From Congregibacter sp. (lineage in GTDB: Bacteria; Pseudomonadota; Gammaproteobacteria; Pseudomonadales; Halieaceae): a stretch of DNA of 5,218 nt. The first letter of the stretch is position 1. Every line of letters starts with the position of its first letter. Positions 1-5,218 of the stretch are shown here, piece after piece. The DNA lies in NCBI GenBank assembly GCA_013911345.1, contig JACETJ010000123.1, positions 1 through 5,218 of the forward strand, read 5' to 3'. Made by a program: the position numbers and the translations under genes. The notes below the pieces were generated by a model, which searched no databases, was not told where the DNA came from, and worked only from the letters and a program-made list of their open reading frames with translations.

Positions 1-984
1 GTGGACAGCCCCGAGGCGGTGGGAGAGTTTGCGGCTCACTGGCTGGGTCAGCGCCTGGTGACTTATCAAACGGATGCGGCTGGTCAGCCAGTGTCCCGGA
101 TCTTGGTCGAATCCTGCACCGATATCGCCGACGAGCTGTACCTGGGTGCCGTGGTCGATCGCGCCAGCAGACGGATTGTCTTCATGGCGTCGACTGAGGG
201 CGGTGTCGAGATTGAAAAAGTCGCCGAAGAGACACCGGAGAAAATCCTTAAGGCAGAGATTGATCCGCTCGTCGGTGCCCAACCTTTTCAGGGACGGGAC
301 CTAGCATTCCGACTCGGCCTAAGCGGCGTTCAGGTTAAGCAGTTCGTCACCATTTTCATGGGACTGGCAAAACTGTTTGCCGACAAAGATTTGGCGCTGA
401 TCGAAGTGAACCCGCTGGTGATTACCGACGAAGGGAATCTCCATTGCCTCGATGCCAAGGTAGTTGTCGACTCCAACGCGCTATATCGCCAGCCTGAGCT
501 TGAAGCGATGCACGATCCCTCTCAGGAAGACGAGCGGGAGGCCCACGCCGCACAGTGGGAGCTCAACTACGTGGCCCTCGATGGCTCCATTGGCTGCATG
601 GTCAATGGCGCAGGATTGGCAATGGGCACCATGGACATCGTCAAACTCCACGGCGGCGCACCCGCGAATTTCCTTGATGTCGGCGGCGGTGCGACTAAAG
701 AGCGTGTCACCGAGGCTTTCAAAATCATTCTCTCTGATGAAAACGTGAAGGCCGTGCTGATCAATATCTTTGGCGGCATTGTCCGATGCGATTTGATCGC
801 AGAGGGCGTGATTGGAGCGGTCGAGGAAGTAGGCGTAGACGTGCCTGTTGTCGTGCGTCTCGAAGGAAACAATGCTGCGTTGGGGAGAGAGGTTTTGGCG
901 GGGAGCGGACTCAATATTCAAGCGGCAGAGAGTCTGACTGACGCCGCCCAAAAAGTGGTGGCGGCAGCGGGAGGTGCGTCATGA
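1..984 (+). CDS. sucC: Succinyl-CoA synthetase (ADP-forming) beta subunit, 5' end outside the window
   Basis: Beta subunit of succinyl-CoA synthetase, a cytoplasmic TCA-cycle enzyme that couples succinyl-CoA cleavage to ATP or GTP formation. It carries the nucleotide-grasp domain and the succinate site. The 327 visible residues match E. coli SucC from about residue 63 on, so about 62 N-terminal residues are missing, including the first ATP-binding Lys and the GRG loop. The GTG at base 1 is an internal Val codon, not a start. With an offset of 62, expected ligands are present: nucleotide-binding E37, T40 and E45; Mg-binding N137 (in VNPLV) and D151 (in CLDAK); substrate-binding N202 (in VNGAG) and the GIV at 259-261. 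The ATP-grasp part runs to about residue 176, and the CoA-ligase-type domain with GGGATKERV (228-236) follows. The C-terminus is complete and overlaps sucD by 4 bases. The identification is very secure; the partial state is only the window edge. Confidence 0.98.
   Translation: MDSPEAVGEFAAHWLGQRLVTYQTDAAGQPVSRILVESCTDIADELYLGAVVDRASRRIVFMASTEGGVEIEKVAEETPEKILKAEIDPLVGAQPFQGRDLAFRLGLSGVQVKQFVTIFMGLAKLFADKDLALIEVNPLVITDEGNLHCLDAKVVVDSNALYRQPELEAMHDPSQEDEREAHAAQWELNYVALDGSIGCMVNGAGLAMGTMDIVKLHGGAPANFLDVGGGATKERVTEAFKIILSDENVKAVLINIFGGIVRCDLIAEGVIGAVEEVGVDVPVVVRLEGNNAALGREVLAGSGLNIQAAESLTDAAQKVVAAAGGAS
969..976 (+). promoter_or_regulatory. Shine-Dalgarno site of sucD inside the sucC 3' end
   Basis: GGGAGGTG lies four bases before the sucD ATG at 981, within the last codons of sucC. 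It is a strong match to the anti-Shine-Dalgarno sequence. Together with the ATGA stop/start overlap it supports the 981 start and coupled production of the two subunits, which are needed in equal amounts. Confidence 0.8.
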
Positions 985-1853
985 GTATCCTGATTAATCA
1001 AGATACCCGCGTGATCTGCCAGGGGTTCACTGGGTCGCAGGGCACCTTCCATTCTGAACAAGCGATTGCTTACGGTACGAAGATGGTTGGCGGTGTGACG
1101 CCGGGTAAGGGTGGCCAAACACACCTTGACCTGCCGGTATTCAATACGGTTTCTGAGGCCGTCGCACAGACTGGCGCCCACGCGTCCGTCATTTATGTTC
1201 CTGCGGCGTTCTGCAAAGACTCTATTCTCGAGGCTGCTAATGCTGGCATTGAACTCATTGTCTGTATCACTGAGGGTGTACCGACACTCGATATGCTCGA
1301 TGCGAAGGTGAAGTGCGACGAGCTGGGTGTCAGGCTGATAGGACCCAATTGCCCCGGGGTCATCACACCCGGTCAATGCAAGATTGGCATCATGCCTGCG
1401 GATATTCACTTGCCGGGCAAGGTCGGCATCGTTTCGCGCTCTGGCACGCTCACCTATGAGGCGGTCAAGCAGACCACCGACGTGGGATATGGCCAGTCTA
1501 CCTGTGTTGGCATCGGTGGCGATCCGATTCCGGGCTCTCACTTCATCGATATTCTCGGTTTGTTTCAGGAAGACGCTGGGACCGAGGCGATCGTGATGAT
1601 TGGTGAGATCGGCGGCACGGCAGAGGAAGAGGCCGCAGAGTTTATTCGCGCGAATGTGACCAAGCCTGTGGTGTCTTATATTGCGGGCGTGACCGCTCCC
1701 AAGGGCAAGCGCATGGGTCATGCAGGGGCGATTATCTCCGGCGGCAAAGGCACCGCCGACGAGAAATTTGCAGCGCTGGAAGCGGCCGGAGTCCGCACAG
1801 TGCGCTCTCTCGCTGATATCGGGGAGGCCCTCACCGAAGTGACCGGGTGGTGA
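981..1853 (+). CDS. sucD: Succinyl-CoA synthetase alpha subunit
   Basis: Alpha subunit of succinyl-CoA synthetase. It binds CoA and carries the histidine that is transiently phosphorylated before phosphate passes to ADP or GDP on the beta subunit. The protein has 290 residues, against 289 in E. coli, and starts with the same MSILI. The N-terminal CoA-binding Rossmann domain shows GFTGSQG (15-21), K43 and ITE (96-98). C124 in GPNCPG matches the Cys near CoA in the E. coli structure, and Y159 is a substrate ligand. The ligase domain has E209 in MIGEIGG, which stabilises the phosphohistidine, and the active H247 in GHAGA (246-250). All expected catalytic residues are intact. The start is fixed by the ATGA overlap with sucC and a strong ribosome-binding site. 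The C-terminus (TEVTGW) diverges from E. coli, as is common at this tail. It is the last gene of its unit, with a terminator 18 bases downstream. Confidence 0.98.
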   Translation: MSILINQDTRVICQGFTGSQGTFHSEQAIAYGTKMVGGVTPGKGGQTHLDLPVFNTVSEAVAQTGAHASVIYVPAAFCKDSILEAANAGIELIVCITEGVPTLDMLDAKVKCDELGVRLIGPNCPGVITPGQCKIGIMPADIHLPGKVGIVSRSGTLTYEAVKQTTDVGYGQSTCVGIGGDPIPGSHFIDILGLFQEDAGTEAIVMIGEIGGTAEEEAAEFIRANVTKPVVSYIAGVTAPKGKRMGHAGAIISGGKGTADEKFAALEAAGVRTVRSLADIGEALTEVTGW

Positions 1854-1871
1854 GCCCATTCGATACCAAAT

Positions 1872-1897
1872 AGCCCGCGGCTCGCGGGCTTTTTTTT
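1872..1897 (+). terminator. Intrinsic terminator of the sucCD unit
   Basis: An 8-bp perfect GC-rich stem, AGCCCGCG (1872-1879) pairing with CGCGGGCT (1883-1890), closes a 3-base loop and runs straight into eight T residues (1890-1897). It starts 18 bases after the sucD stop, the classic rho-independent layout. The bases beyond the stem on the opposite strand (TATTTGG) make a poor U-tract, so it should work mainly in the + direction. Confidence 0.95.
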
Positions 1898-1908
1898 GCC
1901 GGCTTGTC

Positions 1909-1930
1909 AGCCTTGGGCTTGAAAAAGGCT
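1909..1930. repeat. Short inverted repeat straddling the htpG -35 element
   Basis: AGCCTT (1909-1914) and AAGGCT (1925-1930) form a 6-bp inverted repeat with a 10-base centre that contains most of the CTTGAAA -35 element. It could be an operator half-site pair or chance. It lies upstream of the expected transcription start, so it would act as DNA rather than as an RNA hairpin in the htpG message. The repeat is visible in the sequence; any function is a guess. Confidence 0.25.
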
Positions 1931-1946
1931 ACCCAGAGCCCCATTT
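1918..1946 (+). promoter_or_regulatory. Sigma-32 (RpoH) heat-shock promoter of htpG
   Basis: The -35 element CTTGAAA (1918-1924) is followed after 14 bases by the -10 element CCCCATTT (1939-1946). This is a near-exact match to the proteobacterial sigma-32 consensus (CTTGAA, then CCCCAT-T, with about 13-17 bases between). The predicted transcription start is near 1952-1954, giving a 5' leader of about 25 bases before the htpG ATG. HtpG is a classical RpoH regulon member in E. coli, so the promoter and gene support each other. I saw no equally good sigma-70 promoter in this intergenic region, though a weak one cannot be excluded. Confidence 0.88.
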
Positions 1947-1966
1947 CTTGGCGAGTTAGCAATATT

Positions 1967-1970
1967 AGGG
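1967..1970 (+). promoter_or_regulatory. Probable ribosome-binding site deciding the htpG start
   Basis: AGGG, within TTAGGGAT, lies eight bases before the ATG at 1979. It is a modest but well-placed Shine-Dalgarno match. It favours that start over the in-frame TTG at 1904, which lies just after the terminator and upstream of the promoter, and over the later in-frame ATG at 2003, which would sit inside the leader peptide. Confidence 0.6.
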
Positions 1971-1978
1971 ATCTCATT

Positions 1979-3889
1979 ATGACTGCAGAAGCCACCCAAA
2001 CAATGGGCTTTCAAACTGAGGCGAAGCGACTGCTCCACCTCATGATTCACTCGTTGTACTCGAATCGGGAGATTTTTCTCCGCGAGCTCATCTCAAATGC
2101 GTCGGACGCCATTGATAAGCATCGATTTGCGGTCATAGGCGATGCGGGCTTGGGTGCTGGCGTCGGTGACTATCGGATCAGGGTGGAAGCCGACAGTGAG
2201 GCGAAGACCGTCACCATCGACGATAACGGGATCGGCATGTCCCGGGATGAGGTGGTGGATAACCTCGGCACGATAGCTAAGTCGGGCACTGCCGCTTTTA
2301 TGGAGCAGCTGTCCGGAGACCAAAAAACCGACAGTCAATTGATTGGTCAGTTTGGCGTGGGTTTTTATTCGTCTTTTATCGTCGCGGACCGCGTGGTGGT
2401 GGTGACGAGAAAAGCAGGAGAGGAGACGGCTACCCAGTGGGAGTCAGCAGGCGAGGATGAGTTCACCATTAGTGAGTCATCGAGGGACTGTTCGGGGACT
2501 ACTATCACGCTGCACCTCAAGGATGATGCTGAGGAGTTTGCCGATAGTTGGCGTGTGCGGTCGGTGATAAAAAAATACTCTGATCATATTTCCGTGCCGG
2601 TGATGATGCCCGAGCCTCCTGCCCCGGTAGGGGATGATGAGGAGGCTCCTGATGAATCACCTGAGACGCAATGGCAGGCGGTTAATGAGGCCAAGGCACT
2701 GTGGACGCGTAGCCGCTCGGAGATCAGTGATGAGGAGTATCAGGCGTTCTATAAGCATATCTCCCACGACTTCGAAGATGCGCTGAGTTGGAGTCACAAC
2801 GCCGTAGAGGGCAAGCTGGAGTACACATCTCTATTGTATTTGCCACAGCGCGCGCCCTTTGATCTCTGGCAACGAGAGGGGGCCCGAGGCTTAAAGCTCT
2901 ATGTGCAGCGTACCTTCATCATGGACGAGGCCGAGCAGTTCCTGCCGATGTACCTGCGTTTTGTGAAGGGCGTGTTGGATTCCAGTGACCTGCCGCTTAA
3001 CGTCTCGAGAGAGCTTTTGCAGCAGAACCAGAACGTGGATGCCATTCGTAGTGCGTTGACCAAGCGGGTTCTGGACATGCTGTCAAAGATGGCAAGCAAG
3101 CAGCCCGATGACTACATTCGATTCTGGGACACATTTGGTGCTGTGTTGAAAGAGGGCCCAGCAGAGGACTTCAGCAATCGCGAAAAAATCGCTGATTTGC
3201 TTCGCTTCGCTACGACCCGTGACGACGAGGCCTCACAGCGTGTGTCGTTGAAGCAATACGTTGAAGCGATGAAAGATGACCAGCAGTCCATCTATTACGT
3301 CGTGGCGGAGAACCATGCCACCGCCAAGAACAGCCCGCATATCGAAGCGCTCCGCAAGCAGGGGGTTGAGGTTCTGTTGTTGTCTGACCGTGTTGACGAG
3401 TGGCTAATGAGTCACCTGGCCGAATACGACGGCAAGTCGCTGCGGGATTGTGCAAAGGGAGAGTGGGACGACAACGCTGATGACGAAGACGCCAAGAAGG
3501 CGCTTGAGGCAGCAGAAAAAGCAAGCGAATCCCTGATCGAGCGGATGCAGGGCGTGTTGTCCGATCAGGTGGCCGGTATTCGACCAACGGCTCGGCTCAC
3601 CTCATCACCTGTTTGCTTGACTGTCGCTGAGCACGAAATGGGTGCTCAAATGCGGCGCATCATGGAGGCGGCGGGACAGGAAATGCCTGAAACCAAGCCT
3701 ACGATGGAGATCAATGTCGATCACCCCCTTTTGCAGCGGTTGGATCAGGAGTCGGATGAGGAGCGCTTTGCTGATCTCTCCCAGATTCTGTTCGATCAGG
3801 CGTTGCTGGCCGAGGGGTCCGTGCTTGATGATCCGGCGACCTATGTTGCGCGCCTCAATAAGCTGTTGGTGGAAATGAGTAGCCCCTGA
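1979..3889 (+). CDS. htpG: Hsp90-family molecular chaperone HtpG
   Basis: Cytosolic ATP-dependent Hsp90 homodimer that remodels client proteins, usually together with DnaK. From the ATG at 1979 it has 636 residues (E. coli 624). The N-terminal GHKL ATPase domain (about 1-215) has catalytic E36 and Mg-binding N40 in [12 protein letters not shown]82 in DNGIGM (82-87), and the lid-associated GQFGVGFYS (123-131). A proline-rich, very acidic linker (about 211-229) replaces the mixed Lys/Glu linker of E. coli. The middle domain (about 230-495) includes ALWTR and NVSREL, with R344 matching the ATP-contacting Arg336 of E. coli. The C-terminal dimerisation domain (about 515-636) ends with the conserved FDQALLAEG and a LNKLL helix. 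All ATPase residues are present, so it should be active. An extension of the frame back to TTG 1904 is rejected: it precedes the heat-shock promoter and adds 25 residues not found in the family. It is the first gene of a likely three-gene unit. Confidence 0.98.
   Translation: MTAEATQTMGFQTEAKRLLHLMIHSLYSNREIFLRELISNASDAIDKHRFAVIGDAGLGAGVGDYRIRVEADSEAKTVTIDDNGIGMSRDEVVDNLGTIAKSGTAAFMEQLSGDQKTDSQLIGQFGVGFYSSFIVADRVVVVTRKAGEETATQWESAGEDEFTISESSRDCSGTTITLHLKDDAEEFADSWRVRSVIKKYSDHISVPVMMPEPPAPVGDDEEAPDESPETQWQAVNEAKALWTRSRSEISDEEYQAFYKHISHDFEDALSWSHNAVEGKLEYTSLLYLPQRAPFDLWQREGARGLKLYVQRTFIMDEAEQFLPMYLRFVKGVLDSSDLPLNVSRELLQQNQNVDAIRSALTKRVLDMLSKMASKQPDDYIRFWDTFGAVLKEGPAEDFSNREKIADLLRFATTRDDEASQRVSLKQYVEAMKDDQQSIYYVVAENHATAKNSPHIEALRKQGVEVLLLSDRVDEWLMSHLAEYDGKSLRDCAKGEWDDNADDEDAKKALEAAEKASESLIERMQGVLSDQVAGIRPTARLTSSPVCLTVAEHEMGAQMRRIMEAAGQEMPETKPTMEINVDHPLLQRLDQESDEERFADLSQILFDQALLAEGSVLDDPATYVARLNKLLVEMSSP
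2612..2648 (+). repeat. Inverted repeat (potential mRNA hairpin) in the htpG linker codons
   Basis: GAGCCTCCT (2612-2620) is perfectly complementary to AGGAGGCTC (2640-2648). Inside the 19-base loop, CCCC (2622-2625) can also pair with GGGG (2630-2633) around a GGTA tetraloop. The structure falls on the codons for the acidic linker between the ATPase and middle domains. No T-run follows, so it is not a terminator. It may be chance in a low-complexity Pro/Asp/Glu stretch. Confidence 0.4.
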
Positions 3890-3890
3890 G

Positions 3891-4382
3891 GTGCGACTGA
3901 CTCTATGGCGTCACGGTGAAGCGGGTTCGGCTGCGACAGACGACGCACGGTCGTTGACGGCTCGCGGGCGAGAGGAGTTGATTGTGATGGCGCGCGATTA
4001 TGTGGGCTGGATGAGCGCCTTGCCGCCAGAGCCTCTATCGCTACTGCTGTACAGCCCTTACCGACGGACAGTCGAGACAGCGGCGTTACTAGGCGGTGTT
4101 TTACATCCGGGTAGTGAGCACGAAGATCCTTTGCTCGCGCCGGGAGCTTATCCAGATGCTTTTTCAGAGCAAGATTATGCTGGGCATGACCACATTGTCA
4201 TGGTGTCACATCAGCCCTTTGTGTCGCAGGCGATCGCCTTGTGGACCGACGACATGACGCTGGCACCCCTGGCGCCAGGCGGATACTCGTCGTTAGAAGT
4301 GACTTGCCTTGCCCGGGGTGGCGCATCAGTGCTGCGCCACTGTCCGGACCCTCGACAGCGTATGGGCGGTAATCAGATATGA
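3891..4382 (+). CDS. sixA: SixA-type phosphohistidine phosphatase (histidine phosphatase superfamily)
   Basis: Small single-domain phosphohistidine phosphatase of 163 residues (E. coli SixA has 161). In E. coli SixA removes phosphate from the HPt domain of the ArcB sensor kinase and from NPr of the nitrogen phosphotransferase system; the partner here is unknown. The LWRHGEA motif carries the phospho-accepting H8 and R7. SPYRRTVETA (55-64) supplies the second conserved Arg, R59, as in E. coli SPFLRAEQT. VSHQP supplies the second catalytic His, H107. The short form without the inserts of phosphoglycerate mutases fits SixA. The GTG at 3891 is the only workable start: an in-frame TGA lies at 3876-3878, and no ATG, GTG or TTG comes before the RHG motif otherwise. 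It begins one base after the htpG stop with no clear Shine-Dalgarno site, which suggests translational coupling to htpG. The 3' end overlaps the hydrolase gene. Family membership is secure; the sixA name rests on motif and length. Confidence 0.88.
   Translation: MRLTLWRHGEAGSAATDDARSLTARGREELIVMARDYVGWMSALPPEPLSLLLYSPYRRTVETAALLGGVLHPGSEHEDPLLAPGAYPDAFSEQDYAGHDHIVMVSHQPFVSQAIALWTDDMTLAPLAPGGYSSLEVTCLARGGASVLRHCPDPRQRMGGNQI
4364..4370 (+). promoter_or_regulatory. Weak ribosome-binding site for the hydrolase gene
   Basis: GGGCGGT lies eight bases before the ATG at 4379, inside the sixA 3' end. It is an imperfect Shine-Dalgarno match, so the 4-base overlap with sixA is probably more important for translation of the downstream gene. 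Confidence 0.4.
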
Positions 4383-5218
4383 CCGAGGGTCGCGCGTTCT
4401 CGGTGACGGCCGATGGTCTCAGTTATGCAGGGCTTGAGTGGGGCAACCCCGAGGGTTATCCCATTGTTGCGTTGCATGGCTGGCTCGACAATGCGCTGTC
4501 CTTCTCAGTCATGGCGCCCTTTCTGAGCAAGTACCGACTCATTGCAGTTGACCTGTCTGGGCAGGGTCTGAGCGATCATCGCTCGGCGGATGCGACGTAC
4601 CACATCTGGGATGATGTGCCGCAGCTGCTCTCGGTCCTCTCAACGCTGGGGCTCAATGAGCTGGCGGTGCTGGGTCACAGCCGAGGCGCGGCGATAGCGG
4701 TCCTTTTGGCGACAGCGCTGGAAGACCGATGCTCCCGGCTGGTGTTGTTGGACGGTATGCTGCCGCGCTCCACGCATGATGAGCTAGCTGCGGAGCAGTT
4801 TTTGCGGTCTCAGCGCGATCATATCGCGCTTGCAAATCATCAGCCGCGCACTTTTGAAGATATCGAAGGATTCGTCAGCGCGAGAGTGCGACTGGGTTTT
4901 TCAGAGAGTAGCGCCCGATTGTTGGCGCCCAGGGCGCTTCGAGAAACTACAGAAGGCTGGTCATTGGTGCATGACCCCCGGCTTAACCACGCCTCTGCCG
5001 TCAAGTTAAGTCCCGGTATGTGCGCCGCGTTTTATGCGGCCATGACAACCCCCTCCTTAGCGCTGGTCGCAGAGCGGGGACTGAACGAAAGAGGGGGCTT
5101 CGAAGCGTCCTTGGCGGCGGTCTCGGAGATGCCGAATTGGCGTATTGAGACTGTGCCCGGATCCCATCACACTCACATGGAGGAGGGCGCTCGGCATATC
5201 GCCGAGCACGTTGCTGCC
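4379..5218 (+). CDS. Alpha/beta-fold serine hydrolase, 3' end outside the window
   Basis: An uninterrupted frame of 280 codons runs from the ATG at 4379 to the window edge without a stop. The start is well fixed: an in-frame TAA lies at 4370-4372, and the ATG overlaps the sixA TGA as ATGA. The protein has the alpha/beta hydrolase pattern. LHGWLDN (32-38) is the oxyanion-hole region. VDLSGQGLSDH (57-67) is the strand and loop before the nucleophile. GHSRGA (99-104) is the nucleophile elbow, with S101 and an Arg where many relatives have Met. LVLLDG (121-126) offers D125 as a possible acid. GSHHTHMEE (261-269) carries the catalytic His (H263 or H264). The LHGWLDN and GSHH-H-E signatures recall the serine-hydrolase-like (SERHL) group, from memory. 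No signal peptide or membrane segment is seen, so it is likely cytoplasmic. Family members are usually about 280-300 residues, so only a few C-terminal residues should be missing. The substrate cannot be predicted. Confidence 0.92.
   Translation, partial: MTEGRAFSVTADGLSYAGLEWGNPEGYPIVALHGWLDNALSFSVMAPFLSKYRLIAVDLSGQGLSDHRSADATYHIWDDVPQLLSVLSTLGLNELAVLGHSRGAAIAVLLATALEDRCSRLVLLDGMLPRSTHDELAAEQFLRSQRDHIALANHQPRTFEDIEGFVSARVRLGFSESSARLLAPRALRETTEGWSLVHDPRLNHASAVKLSPGMCAAFYAAMTTPSLALVAERGLNERGGFEASLAAVSEMPNWRIETVPGSHHTHMEEGARHIAEHVAA

Noticed and set aside
1..3. GTG at base 1 as the true start of sucC.
   Set aside because: Alignment by eye with E. coli SucC places this codon at about residue 63, and the missing part contains essential ATP-binding residues, so the gene is cut by the window edge.
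481..951. A 156-codon minus-strand open frame, and a second 115-codon one overlapping it, opposite sucC.
   Set aside because: Both are shadows of the conserved sucC frame with no motif or separate control signals; two such frames in one place point to codon bias rather than genes.
918..1859. A 313-codon open frame on the minus strand opposite the end of sucC and all of sucD.
   Set aside because: It lies entirely opposite two unmistakable, highly conserved genes; its translation shows no recognisable domain, and such mirror frames are common under GC-rich codon bias.
1904..1978. A 25-residue N-terminal extension of HtpG from the TTG at 1904.
   Set aside because: It would start upstream of the sigma-32 promoter, lacks a ribosome-binding site, and is absent from the family; the ATG at 1979 has AGGG at good spacing and a typical HtpG N-terminus.
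2395..2405. A GTG trinucleotide run in htpG resembling a simple repeat.
   Set aside because: It encodes consecutive Val residues at the end of a beta strand in the ATPase domain, a position that is hydrophobic in the family, and is too short to suggest phase variation.
3210..3587. A 125-codon minus-strand open frame opposite htpG.
   Set aside because: The Arg/Pro/Thr-rich, low-information translation lies opposite the conserved middle and C-terminal domains of HtpG; no supporting signals.
4653..4835. A 60-codon minus-strand open frame opposite the hydrolase gene.
   Set aside because: Short, without motif, and opposite the nucleophile-elbow region of a clear alpha/beta hydrolase frame.

Overview
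The window looks like an ordinary chromosomal segment of a gammaproteobacterium. The succinyl-CoA synthetase and HtpG proteins follow the Escherichia coli proteins almost position by position, the heat-shock promoter is of the proteobacterial sigma-32 type, and base composition is moderately GC-rich with even codon usage throughout. I would guess a marine or Pseudomonas-like lineage, but the sequence does not fix genus. There are no mobile elements, RNA genes, CRISPR arrays or signs of recent transfer.

All five genes lie on the + strand in two transcription units. Unit 1 (1-1853) is the end of a TCA-cycle operon: the 3' five-sixths of sucC (beta subunit) overlaps sucD (alpha subunit) by 4 bases. 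It ends at a strong intrinsic terminator (1872-1897). Unit 2 begins about 20 bases later with a near-consensus sigma-32 promoter (1918-1946). It carries htpG (Hsp90 chaperone, ATG at 1979), a SixA-type phosphohistidine phosphatase (GTG at 3891, one base after the htpG stop), and an alpha/beta hydrolase (ATG at 4379, 4-base overlap with sixA) that is still open at the right edge. The only sizeable intergenic region is 1854-1978, and the terminator and promoter account for most of it.

Unit 1 encodes both subunits of the enzyme that converts succinyl-CoA, ADP (or GDP) and phosphate to succinate, CoA and ATP (or GTP). Unit 2 is more interesting. The stop-start and overlapping junctions suggest that a histidine-phosphorelay phosphatase and a hydrolase of unknown substrate are co-transcribed, and perhaps translationally coupled, with a heat-shock chaperone. 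I found no evidence for a wholly new system. The points most worth checking are the heat-shock control of the htpG-sixA-hydrolase unit and the identity of the hydrolase.
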